Positions 56,889 to 64,000 of a stretch of 64,000 nucleotides of DNA are shown here, piece after piece; position 1 is the stretch's first letter; each line of letters starts with the position of its first letter. The stretch spans positions 62,001 through 126,000 of the forward strand of contig NZ_QTQP01000008.1 of assembly GCF_003854275.1 (NCBI RefSeq), in the 5' to 3' direction. Source of the stretch: Burkholderia sp. Bp8963. Its GTDB lineage: Bacteria > Pseudomonadota > Gammaproteobacteria > Burkholderiales > Burkholderiaceae. The translations under genes and the position numbers were made by a program. Under the pieces are notes generated by a model, which was given only the letters and a program-made list of their open reading frames with translations, was not told where the DNA came from and ran no database searches.

Positions 56889-57383
56889 TCATGCGCGCGC
56901 GCTGCGCATCCACACGTGCGGGATGCCATCCTCGTCATGCACGTCGGAACTCGGCGCAAAGCCGAATGCGCCGTAGAAGCGCTGCAGATGGGCCTGCGCA
57001 TGCAGGCTCACCGGAGTCTCGGGCCATTGCGCGCGGATATGCTCGAGCGCGCGCGACAGCAACGCATTGCCGAGGCCCGCGCCGCGGAACGCGGCGGTCG
57101 TCAGCACGCGGCCGATCCGGACATCGGGATCCTGCGCGTCGGGCAGCAGCACGCGCAGGTAGCCGGCGAGCCGCCCGGCGTCGTCATAGGCAGCCAGATG
57201 CCATGCCGCCTGGTCCGCATCGTCGATATCGCGGTACACGCAGTTCTGTTCGACGACGAACACCGCGCTGCGCGCCTCGAGGATCGTGTAGACCTCGCGC
57301 GCCGACAGCGCGTCGAAGGATGTCCAGCGCCACTCGAGCGCATCGGTAGCGGGCGGGTTTGCGGCAGAGACGGGAGCATTCAT
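56889..57383 (-). CDS. elaA: GNAT acetyltransferase, ElaA-like
   Basis: A 164-residue GNAT-fold N-acetyltransferase of the ElaA group. FDALSAREVYTILEARSAVF with VVEQNCVYRDIDDADQAAWH is the ElaA signature start, and RIGRVLTTAAFRGAGLGNAL is the acetyl-CoA P-loop. VSLHAQAHLQRFYGAFGFAP follows. Substrate unknown. It lies downstream of the pirin gene on the same strand, with a hairpin (57481-57505) between them, so it may be transcribed alone. Convergent with the CtaG-like gene, 28 bp apart. Confidence 0.92.
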   Translation of the reverse strand: MNAPVSAANPPATDALEWRWTSFDALSAREVYTILEARSAVFVVEQNCVYRDIDDADQAAWHLAAYDDAGRLAGYLRVLLPDAQDPDVRIGRVLTTAAFRGAGLGNALLSRALEHIRAQWPETPVSLHAQAHLQRFYGAFGFAPSSDVHDEDGIPHVWMRSARA

Positions 57384-57480
57384 GTGCGATCCTGATTCGG
57401 GGCGCGCCGGCCGGCGCGCGGCAATCGACGATTATGCCCCGAAGCACACGCGACGCGCGACCGCCGTGCCGATGCGGCAA

Positions 57481-57505
57481 CGGGCCCCGCATTGCGCGGA
57501 GCCCG
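57481..57505 (-). terminator. Hairpin after the pirin gene
   Basis: Stem CGGGCTCCGC / GCGGGGCCCG (one wobble pair, 5-nt loop) begins at the end of the pirin gene. T run weak. The stem overlaps no other gene. Confidence 0.5.
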
Positions 57506-57509
57506 TCCG

Positions 57510-58382
57510 TCACGCCGGCATCCTGCCGAAGCGCCCGCCGTTGAAGTCGTCGATTGCGGCGCGGATTTCCTCTTGCGAGTTCATCACGAACGGCCCGTAA
57601 CCGACGATCGGCTCGTCGATCGGTTCACCGCTCAGGATCAGCAGCTTCGCGTCGCCATTCGCTTCGATCTCGACGTCACGACCGTCGCGGCTCAACTGCA
57701 CGAACTGCGCTTCGCGCGCGACCGTTTCGCCGTTCACGAGCACCGTGCCGCTCAGCACGACCACCGCGAGCGTGCGCCCTTCCGCGATCGGAAACCGCGC
57801 ACGACCGCCGGCCGCGAGCCGCACGTCCCACACGTCGATCGGCGTGTGCGTGCGGGCCGGACCGCGCCGCCCGTCGAGTTCGCCCGCGATGATCCGCGCA
57901 CGACCTGCATTTTCCGGCAATTCGACCACCGGGATGTCCGCGTTCAGCAGCGTCTGATAGCCGGGCGCCCCCATCTTGTCCGCCGCGGGCAGGTTCACCC
58001 ACAGCTGCACCATTTCGAGCGGCCCGCCACGCTTCGTGAACGCCTCCGAGTGAAATTCCTCGTGCAGGATCCCGCTCGCAGCCGTCATCCACTGGACGTC
58101 GCCGGGGCCGATCACGCCGCCCGCGCCCGTCGAGTCACGATGCGCGACCTCGCCGTCGTAGACGATCGTGACCGTCTCGAACCCGCGGTGCGGATGCTGG
58201 CCGACGCCGCGCGGCGCCGCGCCCGACGCCGGCTCGAACGTTGCCGGCCCCGCGTAATCGAGCAGCAGGAACGGGCTCAGATGCGCGCCATGCGACTGAT
58301 AGCTGAACATCGAGCGCACCGGAAACCCGTCGCCGACCCAATGGCCGCGCGGCGCACTGTACACACCCTCGATCTTCTTCAT
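57510..58382 (-). CDS. Pirin-family protein
   Basis: A bicupin of 290 residues. The N-terminal cupin carries the metal-binding set typical of pirins: GVGQHPHRGFETVTIVYDGE (two His), then MTAASGILHEEFHSEAF (His and Glu). SPFLLLDYAGPATF is the family lead-in. The C-terminal cupin is about 190-290. Related proteins act as quercetinase or redox-sensing cofactors; function here is open. It is divergent from the free-methionine sulfoxide reductase gene. A TTTGGT motif occurs twice in the divergent gap. Confidence 0.92.
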   Translation of the reverse strand: MKKIEGVYSAPRGHWVGDGFPVRSMFSYQSHGAHLSPFLLLDYAGPATFEPASGAAPRGVGQHPHRGFETVTIVYDGEVAHRDSTGAGGVIGPGDVQWMTAASGILHEEFHSEAFTKRGGPLEMVQLWVNLPAADKMGAPGYQTLLNADIPVVELPENAGRARIIAGELDGRRGPARTHTPIDVWDVRLAAGGRARFPIAEGRTLAVVVLSGTVLVNGETVAREAQFVQLSRDGRDVEIEANGDAKLLILSGEPIDEPIVGYGPFVMNSQEEIRAAIDDFNGGRFGRMPA

Positions 58383-58451
58383 CTTCCTCTCCGAATTGCG
58401 GCGAAACCCGTGTTTCGCATCCTGGAAAGGAATATAGAGTCGGCACGATCG

Positions 58452-58498
58452 ATTTGGTAGACCGCGAAAATCGCACTCAGCGTTCCATTTGGTGAACG
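58452..58498. promoter_or_regulatory. Repeated ATTTGGT motif upstream of the pirin gene
   Basis: ATTTGGT occurs at 58452 and 58487, 35 bp apart. The second copy lies in a 5-bp inverted repeat (CGTTC / GAACG, 58481-58498). On the minus strand a TATATT box lies just downstream near 58433-58438. Possible activator or repressor site of the pirin gene. Confidence 0.3.
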
Positions 58499-58627
58499 AT
58501 AACCAGCGGGATCTGAACGATCTCTACTCGGGCCCGGCGGTACGCGCGCTGCACGTCGTCGACATGTGCCGTAGACTGCCACATACGCGCATCGCGCAAT
58601 TTCGACAACCATTCCCGCATTCCTGCC

Positions 58628-59131
58628 ATGTTCACGCTGTCCAACGACCCGCACGCGTCGAAGGCCGACCAATACGCGACGCTCGTCGAGCAGGCCCGCT
58701 CGCTCGTCGAGTCGGAACGCGACCTGATCGCCAACGCCGCGAACTTCGCTGCGCTCGTCTATCACTCGCTCGACCGGCTCAACTGGGCCGGCTTCTATTT
58801 CTTCGACGGCACCGAGCTCGTGGTCGGCCCGTTCCAGGGCAAGCCCGCGTGCGTGCGCATCGCGCTCGGCAAGGGCGTGTGCGGCACGGCCGCGCAGACG
58901 CGCGACACGCAGGTGGTGCGCGACGTGCACGCATTCCCCGGCCACATCGCGTGCGATACGGCGTCCGAATCGGAGATCGTCGTGCCGCTCGTCGCGAACG
59001 ACGGCACGCTGATCGGCGTATGGGATGTCGACAGCCCGGTTGCCGCGCGCTTCGACGACGACGACCGGCAAGGAATGGAAGCGCTGTGCCGCGTGTTCGT
59101 GGAACACGCATGGGAGAAGGCGCGCCGCTGA
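58628..59131 (+). CDS. Free methionine-(R)-sulfoxide reductase (GAF domain)
   Basis: A 167-residue single GAF-domain enzyme (fRMsr, YebR/MsrC type) that reduces free methionine-R-sulfoxide. LVYHSLDRLNWAGFYFFDG, LGKGVCGTAAQTRDTQVVRD with the conserved Cys, FPGHIACDTASESEIVVPL with the catalytic Cys, and IGVWDVDSPVAARFDDDD are all in place; FQGKPACVRI gives the third Cys. Length is normal. A strong terminator follows. Confidence 0.93.
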   Translation: MFTLSNDPHASKADQYATLVEQARSLVESERDLIANAANFAALVYHSLDRLNWAGFYFFDGTELVVGPFQGKPACVRIALGKGVCGTAAQTRDTQVVRDVHAFPGHIACDTASESEIVVPLVANDGTLIGVWDVDSPVAARFDDDDRQGMEALCRVFVEHAWEKARR

Positions 59132-59213
59132 GCGGTGCGCGACGATCGCGATCGCAGGTGGACGAACGCCGCCGCGATCGCGGCATGATGCCTGGTGAGC
59201 AATGGATAAAAGA

Positions 59214-59239
59214 AAAGCCCCGCTTTTGCGGGGCTTTTT
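59214..59239 (+). terminator. Intrinsic terminator after the methionine sulfoxide reductase gene
   Basis: Stem AAAGCCCCGC / GCGGGGCTTT with a TTTT loop and a T run. It may also end the tRNA transcript on the opposite strand. Confidence 0.9.
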
Positions 59240-59250
59240 CTCTTCGTACC

Positions 59251-59324
59251 TGGAGGCGCGAGCCGGAGTCGAACCGGCCTAAACGGCTTTGCAGGCCGCT
59301 GCATAACCGCTTTGCTATCGCGCC
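59251..59324 (-). tRNA. tRNA-Cys (anticodon GCA)
   Basis: 74 nt including an encoded CCA. Acceptor stem GGCGCGA pairs with TCGCGCC; the T arm has GGTTCGACTCC; the anticodon loop CTGCAAA gives GCA (plus-strand TGC at 59290-59292). It is the last gene of a four-tRNA cluster read on the minus strand. Confidence 0.96.
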
Positions 59325-59422
59325 GTAAGCGGACTGTTCACTCACCATGCCGGCAAGCAACAGATTTTATTGATGACCGTCGGTCCATCAAATAAAAAGG
59401 GAAGCTTTGCTTCCCCAGTACC

Positions 59423-59498
59423 TGGAGCGGGAGACGAGTCTCGAACTCGCGACCTCAACCTTGGCAAGGTTGCGCTCTACCAACTGAGCTACTCCCGC
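59423..59498 (-). tRNA. tRNA-Gly (anticodon GCC), copy 3
   Basis: 76 nt with encoded CCA. 5' GCGGGAG pairs with CTCCCGC; the D arm is AGCTCAGTTGGTAGAGC; the anticodon loop TTGCCAA gives GCC; the T loop is GTTCGAGAC. Identical to the two copies upstream. Confidence 0.97.
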
Positions 59499-59548
59499 AT
59501 TGTCCTGCATGTGCAGCGCCTTGCCGTACAACGCGCCGCCAGAAAACC

Positions 59549-59624
59549 TGGAGCGGGAGACGAGTCTCGAACTCGCGACCTCAACCTTGGCAAGGTTGCG
59601 CTCTACCAACTGAGCTACTCCCGC
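59549..59624 (-). tRNA. tRNA-Gly (anticodon GCC), copy 2
   Basis: 76 nt, same sequence as the neighbouring copies. The spacer of 50 bp to copy 3 closely resembles the spacer to copy 1. Confidence 0.97.
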
Positions 59625-59673
59625 ATTGTCCTGCATATGCAGCGCTTTGCCGTACAACACGCCGCCAGAAATC

Positions 59674-59749
59674 TGGAGCGGGAGACGAGTCTCGAACTCG
59701 CGACCTCAACCTTGGCAAGGTTGCGCTCTACCAACTGAGCTACTCCCGC
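59674..59749 (-). tRNA. tRNA-Gly (anticodon GCC), copy 1
   Basis: 76 nt, first of the cluster on the minus strand and nearest to pgsA, which is also on the minus strand 141 bp upstream. Same sequence as copies 2 and 3. Confidence 0.97.
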
Positions 59750-59889
59750 ATACCGCCTGACTTCTGCTCCACCGCACTTGCTTTGCAGTGCAGCGGAGAA
59801 GCGAGATTATGTCGAAGGCACATTCCGGTGTCAAGCGTTTTTCGCGCCCTTTTTCCAAAAAGGTTCTCGCGCACCCAACGCAGCTCGCA

Positions 59890-60477
59890 TCACACGCGGC
59901 TACGCTCGCGAATCTGCGGCCATGCGAGCTTCATGTAGTACAGCATCGACCAGATCGTCAGCACCGCCGCGAGATACATCAGCCACTCGCCCCACACGCG
60001 CGTGTCGATCGTCGCGAAGCCGAGCGGCAGCGGCCCGTAGTACAGCAGCATCGGGATCGCGACCATCTGGCATGCCGTCTTGAACTTGCCGAGCTGATTC
60101 ACCGCGACGCTCTTCGACGCGCCGATCTGTGCCATCCATTCGCGCAGCGCGGAGATCGCGATCTCGCGGCCGACGATCACGAGCGCGATCGCCGCGTCGA
60201 CCCGCGTGATCTGCACGAGGATCAGCAGCGCAGCCGTCACCATCAGCTTGTCCGCGACCGGATCGAGGAACGCGCCGAACGACGACGTCTGATTCCACTT
60301 GCGCGCGAGGTAGCCGTCGAACCAGTCGGTCAGCGCGGCGAGCACGAAGATCAGCGCAGCCGCGAGATTGCGGTGCCCGGGCGCCATCACCGTGTCCGGC
60401 AGATAGAACACGCCGACGACGAGCGGGATCAGCACGATCCGCACCCACGTCAGGAAAATCGGAAAATTGAACGGCAT
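59890..60477 (-). CDS. pgsA: CDP-diacylglycerol-glycerol-3-phosphate 3-phosphatidyltransferase
   Basis: Makes phosphatidylglycerophosphate, the committed step to phosphatidylglycerol and cardiolipin. An inner-membrane enzyme of 195 residues. The CDP-alcohol phosphotransferase motif is complete: DWFDGYLAR, then FGAFLDPVADK, with all metal-binding Asp. About five helices. ATG 60477 (MPFNFPIFLTWVRI) is the family start; the frame open to 61404 is a uvrC shadow. It follows uvrC by 83 bp, an arrangement common in proteobacteria. Confidence 0.95.
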   Translation of the reverse strand: MPFNFPIFLTWVRIVLIPLVVGVFYLPDTVMAPGHRNLAAALIFVLAALTDWFDGYLARKWNQTSSFGAFLDPVADKLMVTAALLILVQITRVDAAIALVIVGREIAISALREWMAQIGASKSVAVNQLGKFKTACQMVAIPMLLYYGPLPLGFATIDTRVWGEWLMYLAAVLTIWSMLYYMKLAWPQIRERSRV

Positions 60478-60560
60478 GGCATCCGGGACAGTAAAGGATT
60501 CGCAATTGTGCCGCGTCGACCGCCCTGCCACAAGCGAAGCGGCCGGCCACGCGGCGCGGG

Positions 60561-62609
60561 TCAGTGCAGCTGCCGGTAGATCTGTTCGGCGAGCGCGCGC
60601 GAGATGCCCTCGACGCTCGCGAGTTCGTCGACACTCGCCGCGACGACGCCACGCAGCCCGCCGAATCGCGCCAGCAGCCGCTGCCGGCGTTTCGCGCCGA
60701 CCCCTTCGAGCTCTTCGAGCCGCGACGTCTGGCGGGCCTTCGCGCGCTTCGCACGCATGCCGGTGATCGCGAAGCGGTGCGCCTCGTCGCGGATCTGCGC
60801 GACGAGCATCAGCGCGGCGCTCTCCTTGCCGAGTTCGAGCGGCGTGCGGCCGTCGGCGAACACGAGCGTCTCGAGCCCGACCTTCCGCCCCTCGCCCTTC
60901 GCGACGCCGACCAGCATCGACGTATCGAGACCCAGCTCGGTGAACACCTGCCGCGCGATCTCGACCTGGCCCTTGCCGCCGTCGATCAGCACGATGTTCG
61001 GCAGCAGGCTCGCGGCCTCGGCCTTGTGCGTCGATTCGGCGTCGATGCCGGCCGCTTCGTCGGCCGCCGCGGCCTGCGCCGCCTGCTCGACCATCTTCTC
61101 GTAGCGGCGTGTCAGCACCTGGCGCATCGCCGCGTAGTCGTCGCCGGGCGTGATGCCGGTGATGTTGTAGCGCCGGTATTCGCCGGACTGCATCTTGTGA
61201 TGGTGATAGACGACGCACGACGCCTGGGTCGCCTCGCCCATCGTGTGGCTGATGTCGAAGCACTCGATCCGCAACTGCGCGAGATCGTCGCTTTCGAACG
61301 CGAGCGTATCGGCCAGCGCACGCGTGCGCGCCTGCTGCGAGCCCTGCTCCGACAGCAGCCGCGCGAGTGCGAGGCTCGCGTTCTGCTCGGCCATCGACAG
61401 CCACGCACGCCGCTGCCCCTGCGGCTGCCGCACCAGCGACACCTTGTGGCCGGCCTGCTCGGACAGCAGTTCGAGCAGGTCGCGGCTTGCGGGCGCGTGG
61501 CTCACGACGAGCACGGGTGGCACGCGGTTGCCGAGATAGTGCTGCGCGATGAACGCGTCGAGCACCTCGGCCTCGACCGATACCGGCGCACTGCGCATAC
61601 CGCCCGCTTCATCGACCGCTTCATCGACCGCTTCGGCGGCCGGCTGGTCGGCCGGCTGGTCGGCCAGCGCGTCGCCGGCCGGCTCGGCGGCGTCTTCGAG
61701 ACCGCCTTCCGCAAGCGTCAGCGCGCTCTCGACGTGCGTCGGGAAGTACGCCTTGTCGCCGAGATGCCGGCCGCCGCGCACCATCGCGAGGTTCACGCAC
61801 ACCCGGCCGCCCTGCGCGACCACCGCGAGGATGTCGACGTCGCTGTCGCTGCCGACCTCGATCGCCTGCTGGTGCAGCACGGTCGCAAGCGAGCTCATCT
61901 GGTTGCGCACGGCCGCCGCCTGCTCGAACTTCAGCTCGGCTGCGAAGCCGTGCATCTTCTGTTCGAGCTCCTTCATCACTTCGGACTGCCGGCCGAGCAG
62001 GAAACGCGCGGCATTCGACACGTCGCGCGCGTAGTCCTCGTCGGAGATCGCGCCGACGCACGGCGCGGTGCAGCGCCCGATCTGGTGCAGCAGGCACGGC
62101 CGCGTGCGGTTGTTGAACACCGAATCCTCGCAGGTGCGCAGCTGGAACACGCGCTGCAGGATCTGGATGCTCTCGCGCACGGCCCACGCGCTCGGGAACG
62201 GCCCGAAATACTGGTTCTGCTTGTCGACCGCGCCGCGGTAATACGCCATCCGCGGAAAGCGATGCGCGGTGAGCTTCAGGTACGGGTACGACTTGTCGTC
62301 GCGAAACAGGATGTTGTAACGCGGCGCGAGCGCCTTGATCAGGTTGTTCTCGAGCAGCAGCGCTTCCGCTTCCGAACGCGTGACGGTCGTTTCGACACGC
62401 GCGATGCGCGTGACCATCATCGCGATGCGCGGCGACAACTGCGTCTTCGTGAAATAGCTCGACACGCGCTTTTTCAGATCGCGCGCCTTGCCGACGTAGA
62501 GCACGGTGCCCGCCGTGTCGTAATAGCGGTACACGCCGGGCAGGTGCGGCAATTGCGCGAGGATCTTCTTCGGTTCGAACGAGGCTTCGGGGGCGTCTGG
62601 GGATGTCAT
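60561..62609 (-). CDS. uvrC: Excinuclease ABC subunit C
   Basis: Makes both incisions in nucleotide excision repair. 682 residues, about 70 more than usual. The N-terminal GIY-YIG nuclease is [20 protein letters not shown]. The UVR motif (about 205-240) is [12 protein letters not shown]. The C-terminal RNase H-like nuclease has [20 protein letters not shown] and [15 protein letters not shown], and a helix-hairpin-helix ends the protein. The extra length is in two low-complexity insertions, an Ala/Asp/Pro/Glu-rich linker at about residues 308-345 and an Ala/Glu-rich stretch at about 505-530. First gene before pgsA; divergent from earP. Confidence 0.96.
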   Translation of the reverse strand: MTSPDAPEASFEPKKILAQLPHLPGVYRYYDTAGTVLYVGKARDLKKRVSSYFTKTQLSPRIAMMVTRIARVETTVTRSEAEALLLENNLIKALAPRYNILFRDDKSYPYLKLTAHRFPRMAYYRGAVDKQNQYFGPFPSAWAVRESIQILQRVFQLRTCEDSVFNNRTRPCLLHQIGRCTAPCVGAISDEDYARDVSNAARFLLGRQSEVMKELEQKMHGFAAELKFEQAAAVRNQMSSLATVLHQQAIEVGSDSDVDILAVVAQGGRVCVNLAMVRGGRHLGDKAYFPTHVESALTLAEGGLEDAAEPAGDALADQPADQPAAEAVDEAVDEAGGMRSAPVSVEAEVLDAFIAQHYLGNRVPPVLVVSHAPASRDLLELLSEQAGHKVSLVRQPQGQRRAWLSMAEQNASLALARLLSEQGSQQARTRALADTLAFESDDLAQLRIECFDISHTMGEATQASCVVYHHHKMQSGEYRRYNITGITPGDDYAAMRQVLTRRYEKMVEQAAQAAAADEAAGIDAESTHKAEAASLLPNIVLIDGGKGQVEIARQVFTELGLDTSMLVGVAKGEGRKVGLETLVFADGRTPLELGKESAALMLVAQIRDEAHRFAITGMRAKRAKARQTSRLEELEGVGAKRRQRLLARFGGLRGVVAASVDELASVEGISRALAEQIYRQLH

Positions 62610-62686
62610 GCGTGATCCGGGCGCTGCATGGCGCTAAACGGGTCTATTAGAATCGCCAGTTTAGAGCATTCCACCCGCCCGCTTCG

Positions 62687-63892
62687 ATGCCCCGCACCGC
62701 CTCCCGTCCCCCAATCCCGTCCCCGTCCACGCCGGACGAGCCGCTCGCCTGCGACATCTTCTGTACCGTCGTCGACAACTTCGGCGACATCGGCGTGTGC
62801 TGGCGCCTCGCGCGCCAGCTCGCGCACGAGCATGGCTGGCAGGTGCGCCTGTTCATCGACGACCTGCACACGTTCGCGCGCCTGCTGCCCGGCGTCGAGC
62901 CCGACGCGCGGCGGCAGACCGCCGACGGGGTCGTGATCGAACACTGGCACGCCGAGGTCGGCGACGCGCTCGAGATCGCCGACGTCGTGATCGAGGCGTT
63001 CGCGTGCGAGCTGCCGGGCGCGTATCTGGCGGCGATGGCGCGCCGCGAGCGCCGGCCCGTGTGGATCAATCTCGAATACCTGAGCGCCGAGGACTGGGTC
63101 GCGGATTTCCACCTGCGGCCGTCGCCGCACCCGCGCTACCCGCTCGTCAAGACGTTCTTCTTCCCCGGCCTGTCGGCCGGCACCGGCGGCGTGCTGAAGG
63201 AGCGCGACCTCGATGCGCGCCGCGCGGCGTTCGACGCGCACGCGCAAGCCCAGGCCGAATGGTGGTGGCGCGCGACCGGCGGCGCGCCGCCCGCGCCCGG
63301 CACGACGGTCGTGAGCCTGTTCGCGTACGAGAATCCCGCCGTCGACGCGCTGCTCGCGCAGTGGCGCGACGGCGCGTCGCCCGTCGTCGCGCTCGTGCCG
63401 GAGGGGCGCGTGTCGCCGCACGTCGCGCGCTTTTTCGGGGTTGAGTCCGGGGTTGGGTCATTCGGCGCCGGCGCGCAGGCGCGCGCCGGCAACCTGACCG
63501 CGTACGGGCTCGCGTTCGTCCCGCAGGCCGACTACGATCCGTTGCTGTGGGTCAGCGACCTGAATTTCGTGCGCGGCGAGGATTCGTTCGTCCGCGCGCA
63601 ATGGGCGCGCCGGCCGTTCGTCTGGCACATCTATCCGCAGGCCGACGACGCGCACCTGCCGAAGCTCGATGCTGCGCTTGCGCACGTCGGCGCCGGCCTC
63701 GCCGCTGCGCCGCGCGACGCACTCGCGCGCTTCTGGCATGCGTGGAACGGCGCCGGCACGCCTGACTGGGCCGATTTCTGGCAGCACCGCGCGGCGCTGC
63801 AGGCGAACGCGGCCGGCTGGGCCGACGCGCTGGCCGCCGTCGGCGATCTCGCTGGAAAGCTGGCGGAATACGCAAAATCTCAGTTAAAATAA
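62687..63892 (+). CDS. earP: EF-P arginine rhamnosyltransferase EarP
   Basis: Attaches rhamnose from dTDP-rhamnose to the key arginine of elongation factor P, needed to relieve stalling at proline runs. 401 residues, GT-B fold. The signature CTVVDNFGDIGVCWRLARQL holds the catalytic Asp residues; INLEYLSAEDWV, KTFFFPGLSAGTGGV and the nucleotide-sugar site LNFVRGEDSFVRAQWA are all present. The first 20 residues are Pro/Ser-rich and may be over-extended. In Burkholderia and Pseudomonas efp lies next to earP; here the window ends 108 bp after the stop, so efp is expected just outside. Confidence 0.95.
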   Translation: MPRTASRPPIPSPSTPDEPLACDIFCTVVDNFGDIGVCWRLARQLAHEHGWQVRLFIDDLHTFARLLPGVEPDARRQTADGVVIEHWHAEVGDALEIADVVIEAFACELPGAYLAAMARRERRPVWINLEYLSAEDWVADFHLRPSPHPRYPLVKTFFFPGLSAGTGGVLKERDLDARRAAFDAHAQAQAEWWWRATGGAPPAPGTTVVSLFAYENPAVDALLAQWRDGASPVVALVPEGRVSPHVARFFGVESGVGSFGAGAQARAGNLTAYGLAFVPQADYDPLLWVSDLNFVRGEDSFVRAQWARRPFVWHIYPQADDAHLPKLDAALAHVGAGLAAAPRDALARFWHAWNGAGTPDWADFWQHRAALQANAAGWADALAAVGDLAGKLAEYAKSQLK

Positions 63893-64000
63893 GCGGTTAT
63901 CCGACGGCTGACCACGCAAGCGCTCGCTTTTGGGGCCTCCCGGAACGTACGCTTGCGCCGTCCGCCGTTGCGCAACGCTCAGGCACCCTTTATTTGATTT

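Larger units (their letters stand above)
59423..59749. repeat. Tandem duplication of a 125-126 bp tRNA-Gly unit
   Basis: The unit is tRNA-Gly plus a 49-50 bp spacer (starting ATTGTCCTGCAT and ending CCGCCAGAAA). Copy starts are 126 and 125 bp apart. Spacers differ at only a few positions, so the triplication is recent or kept alike by recombination. Confidence 0.95.

Noticed and set aside
59370..59738. Open frame on the plus strand reading across the tRNA-Gly genes (repeated ESRTRDLNLGK)
   Set aside because: It is the antisense of the three tRNAs. Such frames are a familiar false protein in databases.

Overview
The window is GC-rich chromosomal DNA from a Burkholderia, most likely the Burkholderia cepacia complex. 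This is inferred from gene content: a Pseudomonas-type six-gene arginine succinyltransferase (ast/aru) operon, an aot-type basic amino acid transporter with an AraC-family ArgR, extended-hopanoid genes hpnIJKL, a Tat-exported phospholipase C, EarP, and uvrC-pgsA next to a tRNA-Gly/tRNA-Cys cluster. Codon use is uniform and I see no prophage, insertion sequence, integrase, CRISPR array or toxin-antitoxin module. It reads as core chromosome, and I found no clearly new multi-gene system. The less explained signals are small: a probable sRNA, operator motifs, repeats and unusual protein insertions.

Layout. 1-4.4 kb: 3' end of an ammonium transporter, a Tat/lipoprotein PhoX-type phosphatase, a probable minus-strand sRNA and an IclR regulator. 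4.6-12.5 kb: mdtABC-type RND efflux operon with two different inner-membrane pumps and no outer-membrane factor. 12.5-19.7 kb: VOC protein, a NYN-LOTUS RNA-binding/nuclease-like protein with a basic His/Lys/Ala tail, an SDR protein, an exported peroxiredoxin, a GGDEF-EAL protein with a degenerate GGDEF site, and an HDOD protein. 19.7-31.7 kb: arginine uptake and catabolism on the minus strand, as aotQ-aotM-aotP-argR, then astC-aruF-aruG-astD-astB-astE, then the binding-protein gene aotJ.

32.0-37.3 kb: an orphan BamE-fold lipoprotein, then hpnI-hpnJ-hpnK-hpnL on the minus strand. These act in glycosylating bacteriohopanetetrol, deacetylating the sugar and forming the cyclitol ether, with HpnL a membrane protein of probable transport role. 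37.9-45.1 kb: a luciferase-like monooxygenase, an exported alpha/beta hydrolase, pdxY, a Tat-exported phospholipase C flanked by two short tandem repeats, and a branched-chain amino acid binding protein. 45.2-47.6 kb: a FadR-type GntR regulator divergent from glucarate dehydratase gudD, with a good promoter and a near-palindrome just downstream of it.

47.7-58.4 kb: an unknown membrane protein, a GT4 glycosyltransferase, an ABC exporter, trehalose synthesis (otsB-otsA), a copper-delivery trio (SCO1, PCuAC and CtaG-like), an ElaA-type acetyltransferase and a pirin. 58.6-64 kb: free-methionine sulfoxide reductase, tRNA-Cys, three tandem tRNA-Gly(GCC), pgsA, uvrC and earP. The window ends in the region where efp would be expected.

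Starts were chosen from ribosome-binding sites, overlaps with the upstream gene and family N-termini. Several genes use GTG or TTG.
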